A stretch of DNA of 6,605 bases, taken from a bacterium. GTDB lineage: Bacteria > Patescibacteriota > Minisyncoccia > Moranbacterales > DUUL01. Shown here one piece after another: positions 1 to 6,339 of the stretch. The DNA is taken from positions 1-6,605 of the forward strand of contig DAOUPS010000048.1 in the NCBI GenBank assembly GCA_030626045.1, in the 5' to 3' direction. Position 1 is the first letter of the stretch; each line of letters starts with the position of its first letter. The notes under the pieces were generated by a model that worked only from the letters and a program-made list of their open reading frames with translations, made no database searches and was not told where the DNA came from. A program made the translations under genes and the position numbers.

Positions 1-1
1 G

Positions 2-136
2 GATAACTACGATCTTGTCTTAGATACGACAAAGTTGAATATTCAAGAGGTTTTTTTGAGGACGATCAGCTTCATCAATAGGAAGATTGTTTCCAAGCCA
101 ATTTTTACCTCAAATGGTTCCTGCTTAGCGGGATAA
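2..136 (+). CDS. C-terminal end of a cytidylate-kinase-like protein (partial, 5' end outside window)
   Basis: This frame is open from the window edge to a TAA at 134-136 and gives 44 residues beginning DNYDLVLDTTKLNIQEVFLR. The pattern YDLVLDT-(T/S)-x-L-x-(I/P)-x-E-V is typical of the last part of (d)CMP kinases and the related cytidylate-kinase-like family, where the DT/NT strand and a following helix close the P-loop NMP-kinase fold. Such an enzyme would phosphorylate CMP or dCMP in the cytoplasm. The Walker A and substrate-binding parts lie upstream of the window, so the family call rests on this tail only. It sits 21 bp before tilS on the same strand, which suggests one transcript. Another NMP-kinase-fold enzyme remains possible. 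Confidence 0.55.
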   Translation, partial: DNYDLVLDTTKLNIQEVFLRTISFINRKIVSKPIFTSNGSCLAG

Positions 137-157
137 ATCCTAATTTTTGTCAACTAA

Positions 158-1141
158 ATGTCCTTTATTAAAAAAATTCAGAATTTTTCTTTCCATAACA
201 AGCTTTTCTCTAAAGGAGACAAGATCGTTGTCGGAATTTCCGGAGGTCCTGATTCTGTTTGTTTAGTGAGAGCTTTTTTAAGTTTAAGAGATAAGCACTC
301 TCTGGAACTGTCGCTGATGCACATAAATTATGGTCTGCGAGGCAAGGATTCCACGGAAGATGAAAGATTTGTGAGAAATTTTGCAGGCCGGCATTTGTTG
401 AGTTTGAAGGTGGTTAGGTGCAAAAATTCTCGAAATACAGAAAATCTTGAGAATACTTTAAGAAAGTTTCGCTACCAAGAGCTTGAAAAAGAAAGGAAAA
501 AAAAGCAATATGATCTGGTCGCAATCGGGCACACGCTTGACGACCAAGTAGAAACGTTTTTAATGAACATGATGCGTGGAGCGGGATTGGAAGGCCTTAG
601 CGGGATGCGGTTTTGTCGGGGAAATATTATCCGTCCATTGTCAGTGGCAACGAAAGAGGAAATTATTAGATATCTTAAATATATCAAGCAACCGTACAGA
701 ATTGACAAAAGCAACTTTGATTTGAGGTTTACCAGAAATAAAGTGCGCGCGAAACTTATTCCGTTAATTGAAAAAGAATTTAACCCAAATTTTAAAAAAA
801 CGATCTTTTGTTTAACGGAAAACATAAGACGAACAAATAATGTTGTTGATGAATATTTAGAAACAACGTACAATAGGATTGTCCGGAAGCAAAAAATGGG
901 ACTTTCCGTCGATATAGGTTGTTTAAAAGAGCTTTCGGATGGAGTTCAAGCGTTATTATTCAGGAAGATCATTGAATATTTAAAAGGAGATAAGAATGAA
1001 TTGAGCGGTTTACACTTTTTTGAATTTCAAAAAATTATTAAAAGCACGAAATCCAAGATTCAAAGATGCGAATTTTTGGGAATTGTGATTGAGAAGAGAC
1101 ATGATAAAATAATGTTCGCATCGCAGAACGATAACTTATAA
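158..1141 (+). CDS. tilS: tRNA(Ile)-lysidine synthase TilS
   Basis: TilS uses ATP and lysine to convert the wobble C34 of the CAU-anticodon tRNA-Ile to lysidine, so the tRNA reads AUA as isoleucine. The 327-residue product has the PP-loop SGGPDS at 28-33, the HINYGLRG segment at 55-62 followed by S65 and D68, and GHTLDDQVET at 124-133. It also has GLSGM at 146-150, IRPL at 158-161, and D183/SN185-186 leading to the RFTRNKVRAKLIP segment. All of these are standard N-terminal TilS landmarks in the right order. The protein is shorter than E. coli TilS (about 430 residues) and resembles the short forms that lack the complete C-terminal domains. The start fits the family N-terminus, but no Shine-Dalgarno sequence precedes it. 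It lies between the cytidylate-kinase-like gene and ftsH. The tilS-ftsH neighbourhood is common in bacteria. Confidence 0.93.
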   Translation: MSFIKKIQNFSFHNKLFSKGDKIVVGISGGPDSVCLVRAFLSLRDKHSLELSLMHINYGLRGKDSTEDERFVRNFAGRHLLSLKVVRCKNSRNTENLENTLRKFRYQELEKERKKKQYDLVAIGHTLDDQVETFLMNMMRGAGLEGLSGMRFCRGNIIRPLSVATKEEIIRYLKYIKQPYRIDKSNFDLRFTRNKVRAKLIPLIEKEFNPNFKKTIFCLTENIRRTNNVVDEYLETTYNRIVRKQKMGLSVDIGCLKELSDGVQALLFRKIIEYLKGDKNELSGLHFFEFQKIIKSTKSKIQRCEFLGIVIEKRHDKIMFASQNDNL

Positions 1142-1155
1142 CTTAAATCTTTTCT

Positions 1156-3069
1156 ATGAAAAAAATCGGGAAAATTATTCTAATTGCAATATTTGTTTTT
1201 CTTGTTTTTTCAGGTCTGGTGACCCTTTATACTGCTGATATTGAAAAAATAGAAAAAGTTGATCTTTCGACTGTTGTGTCGCAGATAAATGAAGATAAAG
1301 TAAAAAGTATCCAAGTCTCGGGAAGTAAACTTAAGATCGAACTGCACGACGGCACAAAAGAGCAATCAAGAAAAGAAGCAGAGACATCTCCTACAGAAAC
1401 ATTTACCAATTTTGGAGTAGAGAAAAGCAAACTTCAAAATGTTAAGATCGAAATTAAAGACACATCCGGTGCTGATCTATGGCTAACGGTGATCTTGCCG
1501 TTTCTACTGCCGTTTATGCTGATAGCATTTTTCATCTGGTTTTTAATGCGTCAAGCGCAGCGTGGCAATAATCAAGCAATGATGTTTGGTTCATCGCGTG
1601 CCAAGATGTTAACTCCAACAAAAGACGGGAAAGACAGAATAACATTTAAAGATATTGCCGGAGCAAAAGAAGCCAAAGAGGAGCTTCATGAAATAGTGGA
1701 ATTTTTAAGTAATTCAAAAAAATTCTTTCAGCTTGGTGCGCGTATCCCGCGCGGAGTTTTATTGCTCGGACCTCCCGGAACGGGAAAAACATTAATGGCA
1801 AAAGCGGTTGCCGGAGAGGCTAAAGTTCCGTTTTTTACGATCTCAGGATCAGAGTTTGTTGAGATGTTTGTGGGTGTGGGAGCGTCTCGTGTGCGGGATC
1901 TGTTCAAACAGGCCAAGAAAAACGCTCCATCGATCGTGTTTATTGATGAAATTGACGCTGTCGGGCGCCATCGCGGCGCCGGACTTGGAGGAGGACATGA
2001 TGAACGCGAACAGACATTAAATCAGATACTGGTTGAAATGGATGGTTTTGACACTAATACTAACGTTATTGTAATTGCCGCGACAAACCGGCCTGATATT
2101 CTTGATCCGGCACTGCTTCGTCCCGGGCGATTTGACCGCCGCGTTGTTATTGAAAATCCTGATATAATTGAGCGCGAAGCGATTCTTAAAATTCATATCA
2201 AAGGAAAGCCGCTAAAAAAAGATATCGATCTTCGCCAAATTGCAGAACGGACTCCGGGTTTCTCCGGCGCTGATCTGGCAAACCTCGTCAATGAAGCCGC
2301 GATTCTTGCCGCACGAAGAAATAAAAAAGCGACAGGCATGCAAGAATTAAGAGAGGCGATTGAAAAAGTGCTTCTCGGCCCGGAACGCCGAAGCCACGTT
2401 CTGTCCAAGGAAGAAAAAAAGATCATTGCTTATCATGAAGCGGGACACGCGTTAGCGGCAACGTTGCTTCCAAAAGCAGACCCGGTGCAAAAAGTATCGA
2501 TTATTTCACGCGGGCATGCCGCCGGTTATACGCTTAATGTTCCGAAAAGTGACAGGTCTCTCCATTTTCGTTCTTATTACCTTGATCAAATTTCTGTTTT
2601 GCTGGCGGGATATGTAGTCGAAGAGATGATCTTTGGAGAAGTAACAACTGGCGCGTCAAATGATCTTGAAAAGGCGACCGAAATTTCGCGAAAACTTGTT
2701 ACAAGATTTGGCATGAGTAAATTAGGTCCAATGACATTTGGTAAAAGTGAGGAAATGGTATTTTTAGGGAAAGAGATCCATGAACAGAGAAATTACTCGG
2801 AAAAAACCGCGGAAGATATTGACGAACAAGCCAGCCATCTTATAAAGAACGCACATGATCGGGTCAGCAAAGCACTTGCTGAGAACAAGGATACTCTGAA
2901 GCGAATAGTCCGGGCGCTTATTAAAAAGGAAACGCTTGAAAAGGAAGAATTTGATAAGATTGTAGCAGGTGAAGAAATGGAAAATGATGTTGAAAGCGGC
3001 GATGAAAAGCAGAGAGAGAATAACAGCGAAAATAATAAGAAAGGAGAAAAGAAAAAAAGAAGCGAGTAA
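1156..3069 (+). CDS. ftsH: ATP-dependent zinc metalloprotease FtsH
   Basis: FtsH is a hexameric inner-membrane AAA+ protease that degrades membrane proteins and some regulators. The 637-residue product shows the full family order. A first membrane helix lies at about 5-27 and an extracytoplasmic FtsH_ext region at about 28-106. The second helix spans about 108-131. The AAA+ module has Walker A GPPGTGKT (205-212), Walker B IVFIDE (260-265) and the second region of homology ATNRPD...LRPGRFDR with arginine fingers R322 and R325. The M41 peptidase has HEAGH at 427-431 and a third zinc ligand D503 in TGASNDLEKAT. The last 25 or so residues are a charged, Asn/Glu/Lys-rich tail that looks disordered. 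Length is normal. It begins 14 bp after tilS, and no Shine-Dalgarno is visible before the ATG. No residue needed for ATPase or protease activity is missing. Confidence 0.98.
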   Translation: MKKIGKIILIAIFVFLVFSGLVTLYTADIEKIEKVDLSTVVSQINEDKVKSIQVSGSKLKIELHDGTKEQSRKEAETSPTETFTNFGVEKSKLQNVKIEIKDTSGADLWLTVILPFLLPFMLIAFFIWFLMRQAQRGNNQAMMFGSSRAKMLTPTKDGKDRITFKDIAGAKEAKEELHEIVEFLSNSKKFFQLGARIPRGVLLLGPPGTGKTLMAKAVAGEAKVPFFTISGSEFVEMFVGVGASRVRDLFKQAKKNAPSIVFIDEIDAVGRHRGAGLGGGHDEREQTLNQILVEMDGFDTNTNVIVIAATNRPDILDPALLRPGRFDRRVVIENPDIIEREAILKIHIKGKPLKKDIDLRQIAERTPGFSGADLANLVNEAAILAARRNKKATGMQELREAIEKVLLGPERRSHVLSKEEKKIIAYHEAGHALAATLLPKADPVQKVSIISRGHAAGYTLNVPKSDRSLHFRSYYLDQISVLLAGYVVEEMIFGEVTTGASNDLEKATEISRKLVTRFGMSKLGPMTFGKSEEMVFLGKEIHEQRNYSEKTAEDIDEQASHLIKNAHDRVSKALAENKDTLKRIVRALIKKETLEKEEFDKIVAGEEMENDVESGDEKQRENNSENNKKGEKKKRSE

Positions 3070-3263
3070 GTTTGTCAGATCAGGCTTGTTTTATAAAGGG
3101 ACTGTTTCCGAATATCATCATAATTCGCAGCTTTGAAAGGATTTGTCTCATCTGTCTTGAGTGGATGCCAAGAGACTAATTACACAACAAATCTAATAAG
3201 TAAATTATATACGACTATTACATATGGCAGTGCTCCGCGCTACAATGTGTAGTTTTTGTTTTT
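3070..3263. other. Spacer between the ftsH block and the deoxynucleotide block
   Basis: This is the longest non-coding stretch in the window. I see no tRNA, no convincing rho-independent terminator after ftsH and no gene of credible size. Near its right end are two small overlapping inverted repeats. The first pairs 3229-3233 with 3237-3241 (AGTGC/GCGCT, one G-T wobble). The second pairs 3240-3244 with 3248-3252 (CTACA/TGTAG) and is followed by T-rich sequence. They share bases 3240-3241 and so exclude each other. A TACAAT at 3241-3246 could be a -10 box, but the matching -35 (TTACAT, 3218-3223, 17-bp spacer) is poor. The promoter of the downstream block most likely lies here, though I cannot place it. 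Confidence 0.4.
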
Positions 3264-3269
3264 AAGGGA
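3264..3269 (+). promoter_or_regulatory. Ribosome binding site of the P-loop kinase-like gene
   Basis: AAGGGA lies 8 bases before the ATG at 3278, which is normal Shine-Dalgarno spacing. The other in-frame ATG, at 3269, overlaps this motif and could not use it. The site therefore favours the 3278 start. It is one of the few recognisable ribosome binding sites in the window. Confidence 0.55.
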
Positions 3270-3277
3270 TGAATCAA

Positions 3278-3835
3278 ATGATCATCGGTCTTGTCGGTGA
3301 GACAGGGTCTGGTAAAGATACCGTAGCTGACTATCTTCATGACAAATATGGCGCAAAGCTGATGAGATTTGCCGATCCCATAAAAAGTACGCTGTCAATA
3401 TATTTTGACAAGCTTTCCAAGGCAGATCAGCAATGGTTTTATCATGTGTTTAGACAGCGATTCGGAGAGGATATTTTGTGCCGTGCGATGAAGAAGCATC
3501 TTGAACGTGAAACTGCGCAGCTTGTAATAATAAATGGCCTTCGAATGCCTTGTGATTACGATTTTATTAAAAGTTATCCACACGCGAAAATATTATATGT
3601 AACTGCTGATCGGAAAATACGCTGGCAGAGGGTGGCAAGCCGTGGAGAAAAAACCGATGACAATGTCCCTTTTGATAAATTTGAAGAACTTGACATGAAA
3701 GAAACAGAGGTACATATTCCTGAAATTGGCAAGAAAGCCGATAGAACGATTGTAAATGAGAAAGACCTGGAATATCTGCTTTCAGAGGCGGATAAATTTA
3801 TGGAGGGATTGGAAACTGAAAAAAAGCAGATTTAA
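3278..3835 (+). CDS. P-loop kinase, deoxynucleoside-monophosphate-kinase / dephospho-CoA-kinase-like
   Basis: With the start at 3278 the protein has 185 residues and begins MIIGLVGETGSGKDTVADYL. The Walker A loop GETGSGKD sits a few residues from the N-terminus. The ATG at 3269 would add three residues but overlaps the Shine-Dalgarno. Further landmarks are RFADPIK (acceptor-side region), the strand VIINGLRMPCDYDFIK, the strand ILYVTAD followed by R-rich WQRVASRGE (lid-like), and a closing ADRTIVN strand. This order is typical of the small P-loop kinases loosely annotated as dNMP kinase, dephospho-CoA kinase or AAA-family ATPase. Its position before dCMP deaminase, thyA and folA makes a deoxynucleotide monophosphate the likeliest substrate, but that is inferred from context. 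It could also be regulatory, because kinase-like domains of this fold are fused to dCMP deaminases elsewhere. Its base composition is like that of the block 1 genes. Confidence 0.72.
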   Translation: MIIGLVGETGSGKDTVADYLHDKYGAKLMRFADPIKSTLSIYFDKLSKADQQWFYHVFRQRFGEDILCRAMKKHLERETAQLVIINGLRMPCDYDFIKSYPHAKILYVTADRKIRWQRVASRGEKTDDNVPFDKFEELDMKETEVHIPEIGKKADRTIVNEKDLEYLLSEADKFMEGLETEKKQI

Positions 3836-3892
3836 AAAGAGAAACACAGGATTGATTTTTGCCAACGAAGCTTATAAATAGAGACATAAAAA

Positions 3893-4432
3893 ATGCAAAG
3901 CAAAAAAGCAAAAAAGACGCGCTTAAGTTGGGATGAAACATTTATGAATTTGGCGCTTTTAGTTGCCAAACGCACAGCTTGCAAATTTCACGAAACAGGC
4001 GTTGTTTTTGTGGACGAACGGAAAAGGATCATTTCAATGGGCTATAATGGTCCCACTGAAGGAGATCTGCATTGCATTGAAGTTGGGTGCGTAAAAGTCG
4101 ATGGCGATCCTAAAACAGGAAAACTGTACAGATGCCGGGGTGCTCATGCCGAAATAAACGGCATTATTAACGCGCAGGACACGCGAAGGCTGCGGGGAGC
4201 TACGGCGTATTTGGTTCTTTTCCCATGTTACGATTGCATGAAAGCGCTCAATAACGCTGGGGTAAAAGAAATTGTTTACTATGAAGAATACAAAAGGATT
4301 CAAACAGGCGGCGAAAAATTTGAAGAAGAAGACGAAGCCTATGATTTGGCGAAAAAAAGAGGAATTAAGATCAGAAAATATAAAGGGGGGATCTACTGCA
4401 GCCATGAAAAACAAGCTCAGTGCGATTGTTAA
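3893..4432 (+). CDS. dCMP deaminase
   Basis: This zinc enzyme deaminates dCMP to dUMP, the substrate of thymidylate synthase encoded downstream. The 179-residue product has the family N-terminus (SWDETFMNLALLVAKRTAC), the nucleotide-loop signature GYNGP at 50-54, the catalytic HAEINGI with H85 and E87, and PCYDC with C112 and C115 as the remaining zinc ligands. HAE-N-(A/G)-I together with YNGP separates dCMP deaminases from cytidine and tRNA-adenosine deaminases. Length is normal. Additional cysteines at 61, 66 and 81, and a C-terminal Cys/His cluster (C169, H171, C177, C179), could bind a structural metal. The gene follows the kinase-like gene by 57 bp, and only a weak GAG precedes the ATG. 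Function is well supported. Whether dCTP or related nucleotides act as regulators cannot be read from the sequence. Confidence 0.92.
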   Translation: MQSKKAKKTRLSWDETFMNLALLVAKRTACKFHETGVVFVDERKRIISMGYNGPTEGDLHCIEVGCVKVDGDPKTGKLYRCRGAHAEINGIINAQDTRRLRGATAYLVLFPCYDCMKALNNAGVKEIVYYEEYKRIQTGGEKFEEEDEAYDLAKKRGIKIRKYKGGIYCSHEKQAQCDC

Positions 4433-4512
4433 AAGATGACTGGATAAGACATAAATAAAAGTGCGAAGATTATTTTAGTGATAAGACGGACGAGAAATGC
4501 AAGTATAATTAT

Positions 4513-5328
4513 ATGGGAAAAGTATTAAAACTAAATGAAATTAATAAATTTATAAAACCTTACTCCTCTGTTTCTGCCGGCGGTTTTTTTGATTTATTAC
4601 ATGTTGGCCATGTTCGTTTTTTAAAAAAATGCTCTAGATTTAAATATCCTTTAGTGGTTAGTATAATGTCTGATAAATATGTAAGGTCTATGAAAGGAGG
4701 GCGGCCAATTCAAAATCAAAATGATAGAGCTGAGATTATTGCTTCGCTAGGCTTTGTTGATTATGCTGTAATTATGAACTTACCATCTTATGATTTTAAA
4801 TATTTGAATAGATTAAAACCTAATATATATATATTTTCTAAAGAAAATCTTGAATTTAGATTAAATAAAAAAAGAGAAATTGAAAGTAAATACCCTAAGA
4901 CAAAAATTATTTTCTTGCCCACGCAATCTAAAAGAATAAGCACTTCATTATTGGAACAAAATATTATTGAAAAAAAACTCAAAGAACTAAAAGATCCAAT
5001 CAAATTTGAAGTATACAAAACCGCTGCCCAAAGCAATATTGAAATAGGTAATATTGGGACATTGATAGTTTATAAAAATAAGATTGTAGCAAAAGCTTGT
5101 AATACCAGCGAAGAACACGCGGAAATGCGTGCTTTAAAAATCGCAAAAAGAAAAAAGATTCCTCTTTCTAAATGTAAAATATATTCAACTATACCGCCGT
5201 GCAAATTATGCGCTGAAAAAATAGTTCAACATAAAATCAAAGAAGTTTATTATATGAATACATGTTTCAAAGGCGAAGGATTAAAATTTTTAGAAAAAAA
5301 TAATACTAAAATATTAAAATATAATTAA
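4513..5328 (+). CDS. Two-domain protein: HxGH nucleotidyltransferase fused to a zinc deaminase
   Basis: The 271-residue protein has two recognisable halves. Residues 20-150 are a cytidylyltransferase-like domain of the RfaE/HldE-C and TagD type. It has GGFFDLLHVGH (23-33, with H30 and H33 of the HxGH motif), the GRPIQNQNDRAEIIASLGFVDY segment, and RISTSLL at 141-147 matching the family's ISTT/ISTS motif. The loop usually written KGGDY in HldE-type enzymes is replaced by FSKEN. Residues about 165-251 form a cytidine/dCMP-deaminase-fold domain with HAE at 202-204 and PPCKLC at 228-233, so H202, C230, C233 and E204 are all present. Both active sites look intact. I do not recognise a named enzyme with this pairing. 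It starts 80 bp after dCMP deaminase without a Shine-Dalgarno and ends 9 bp before thyA. GC is about 26% by hand count, against roughly 40-45% in neighbours, suggesting separate origin. No upstream start codon is available, since the frame opens only at 4459. Confidence 0.8.
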   Translation: MGKVLKLNEINKFIKPYSSVSAGGFFDLLHVGHVRFLKKCSRFKYPLVVSIMSDKYVRSMKGGRPIQNQNDRAEIIASLGFVDYAVIMNLPSYDFKYLNRLKPNIYIFSKENLEFRLNKKREIESKYPKTKIIFLPTQSKRISTSLLEQNIIEKKLKELKDPIKFEVYKTAAQSNIEIGNIGTLIVYKNKIVAKACNTSEEHAEMRALKIAKRKKIPLSKCKIYSTIPPCKLCAEKIVQHKIKEVYYMNTCFKGEGLKFLEKNNTKILKYN

Positions 5329-5337
5329 TTTATAGGT

Positions 5338-6339
5338 ATGCAAAAACAACATCCCGAATATCAATACTTAGATTTGCTTCAAGACATCTTGGACAACGGC
5401 TCCAATAAAGAACTTTTTTTTACCCCGGAAGTTCTACAGCAATATAAGGATAGAGGTGTTGAGCCGCCCTACATCCGTTCAGTTTTCGGCAGGCAGGTTC
5501 GTTTTGATCTGTCAAAGGGTTTTCCGCTTCTTACCACTAAAAAAACTTTTATCCGCGGCATTATTGAGGAACTGCTTTGGTTTTTAAAAGGTGATTCCAA
5601 TGTTAAATATTTAGTTGATCGCGATGTTCATCTTTGGGATGAATGGGCGCACAAAAAATATCATAAATATTGCTTGGAAAATTGTCCTGAAAAGGATATA
5701 TCCCAAGAAGAATTTATTAACAAAATAAAAGAAGAGCCGAAAGACAGCGAGTTTGTAAAAAAATGGGGAGACCTGGTTACGATTTACGGCAGAATGTGGC
5801 GAAAATGGCCGGCCAGCGATGGTCGAGAAATTGATCAGCTCGGCTGGGTTATTGATGGATTAAAAGACAAGCCTTTTCGTAAGTCTTACGTTGTGTCCGC
5901 TTGGAATCCGGATTTTATTTACGCCATGGCCTCGGAAAAAAATAAGAATGAAGTTCCGCCTTTTTGCCATACTACTTATCAATTTGCAGTTACTCACGGA
6001 AATAAATTAAATTTAGGACTGTATCAAAGAAGCGCCGACGTGTTTTTGGGCGTGCCTTTGAATATAGCGAGCTACGCTTTGCTTTTAATGATGGTTGCCC
6101 AGACAACCGGACTGGAAGTCGGAGATTTCGTCCACACTTTTGGCGATGTGCATACTTATTCCAACCATGTTGATCAGATAAAAGAACAGCTGTCCCGCGA
6201 GCCGAGAACATTTCCGATCATGAAATTAAATCCGGAAATAAAAGATATTGATGATTTTAAATATGAAGATTTTACTTTGGAAGATTATGATCCACATCCG
6301 GCTTTGAAAGCGGAGATTGCCAATATTGGAGGGTACTAG
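5338..6339 (+). CDS. thyA: Thymidylate synthase (ThyA type)
   Basis: ThyA methylates dUMP to dTMP using 5,10-methylene-tetrahydrofolate and releases dihydrofolate. The 333-residue protein has the usual landmarks: SVFGRQVRFDLSKGFPLLTTKK, E78 in IIEELLWFL, WDEWA at 100-104, and Y150/W154 in the IYGRMWR segment. The active site is PPFCH with C210 and H211, followed by QRSAD (230-234), N242 in the LNIASYALL segment, GDVHTYSNH, and the DPHP near the end. N242 matches the Asn that favours dUMP over dCMP, arguing against a dCMP hydroxymethylase. The protein is longer than E. coli ThyA (264 residues), mainly through an insert of about 40 residues at 105-145, where L. casei-type enzymes also carry an insert. 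An odd point is F209 directly before the catalytic Cys, where Pro is usual. The start lies 9 bp after the fusion gene, and AGG at 5334-5336 is too close to act as a good ribosome site, so coupled translation is likely. Confidence 0.96.
   Translation: MQKQHPEYQYLDLLQDILDNGSNKELFFTPEVLQQYKDRGVEPPYIRSVFGRQVRFDLSKGFPLLTTKKTFIRGIIEELLWFLKGDSNVKYLVDRDVHLWDEWAHKKYHKYCLENCPEKDISQEEFINKIKEEPKDSEFVKKWGDLVTIYGRMWRKWPASDGREIDQLGWVIDGLKDKPFRKSYVVSAWNPDFIYAMASEKNKNEVPPFCHTTYQFAVTHGNKLNLGLYQRSADVFLGVPLNIASYALLLMMVAQTTGLEVGDFVHTFGDVHTYSNHVDQIKEQLSREPRTFPIMKLNPEIKDIDDFKYEDFTLEDYDPHPALKAEIANIGGY

Noticed and set aside
472..873. Open frame of 133 codons on the - strand inside tilS
   Set aside because: It is fully antisense to a gene with strong family motifs, its product has no recognisable domain and it has no ribosome site.
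1808..2020. Second + strand frame of 70 codons inside ftsH
   Set aside because: It lies entirely within the AAA+ region in another frame and has no start signal or domain.
3070..3180. Terminator after ftsH, including the inverted repeat TCTTG...CAAGA near 3155-3175
   Set aside because: The stem is only 5 bp with a long loop, and no T-run follows.
4034..4414. Open frame of 126 codons on the - strand inside the dCMP deaminase gene
   Set aside because: It mirrors the coding bias of the real gene, and its product is Phe-rich with no motif.
4504..4509. Perfect -10 hexamer TATAAT just before the fusion gene
   Set aside because: There is no convincing -35 at 16-18 bp, and a start 6-7 bases downstream would fall inside the first codon. 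In sequence this AT-rich the match is likely chance, though a leaderless transcript is not excluded.
4693..4701. Strong Shine-Dalgarno-like AAAGGAGGG inside the fusion gene, hinting at an internal start that would yield a separate deaminase
   Set aside because: The nearest downstream ATG (4721) is about 20 bases away and out of frame, and the motif is explained by the codons for the conserved KGGRP segment.
4513..4990. Idea that the fusion's N-terminal half is a heptose or glycerol-3-phosphate transferase of envelope synthesis
   Set aside because: The general fold motif fits, but the substrate-side KGGDY loop is changed and no envelope gene is nearby, so no specific substrate can be claimed.
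5338..6339. Idea that the thyA-like gene is a dCMP hydroxymethylase for DNA modification
   Set aside because: N242 matches the Asn of dUMP-specific thymidylate synthases, whereas hydroxymethylases of dCMP carry Asp there. The adjoining folA also fits ThyA.
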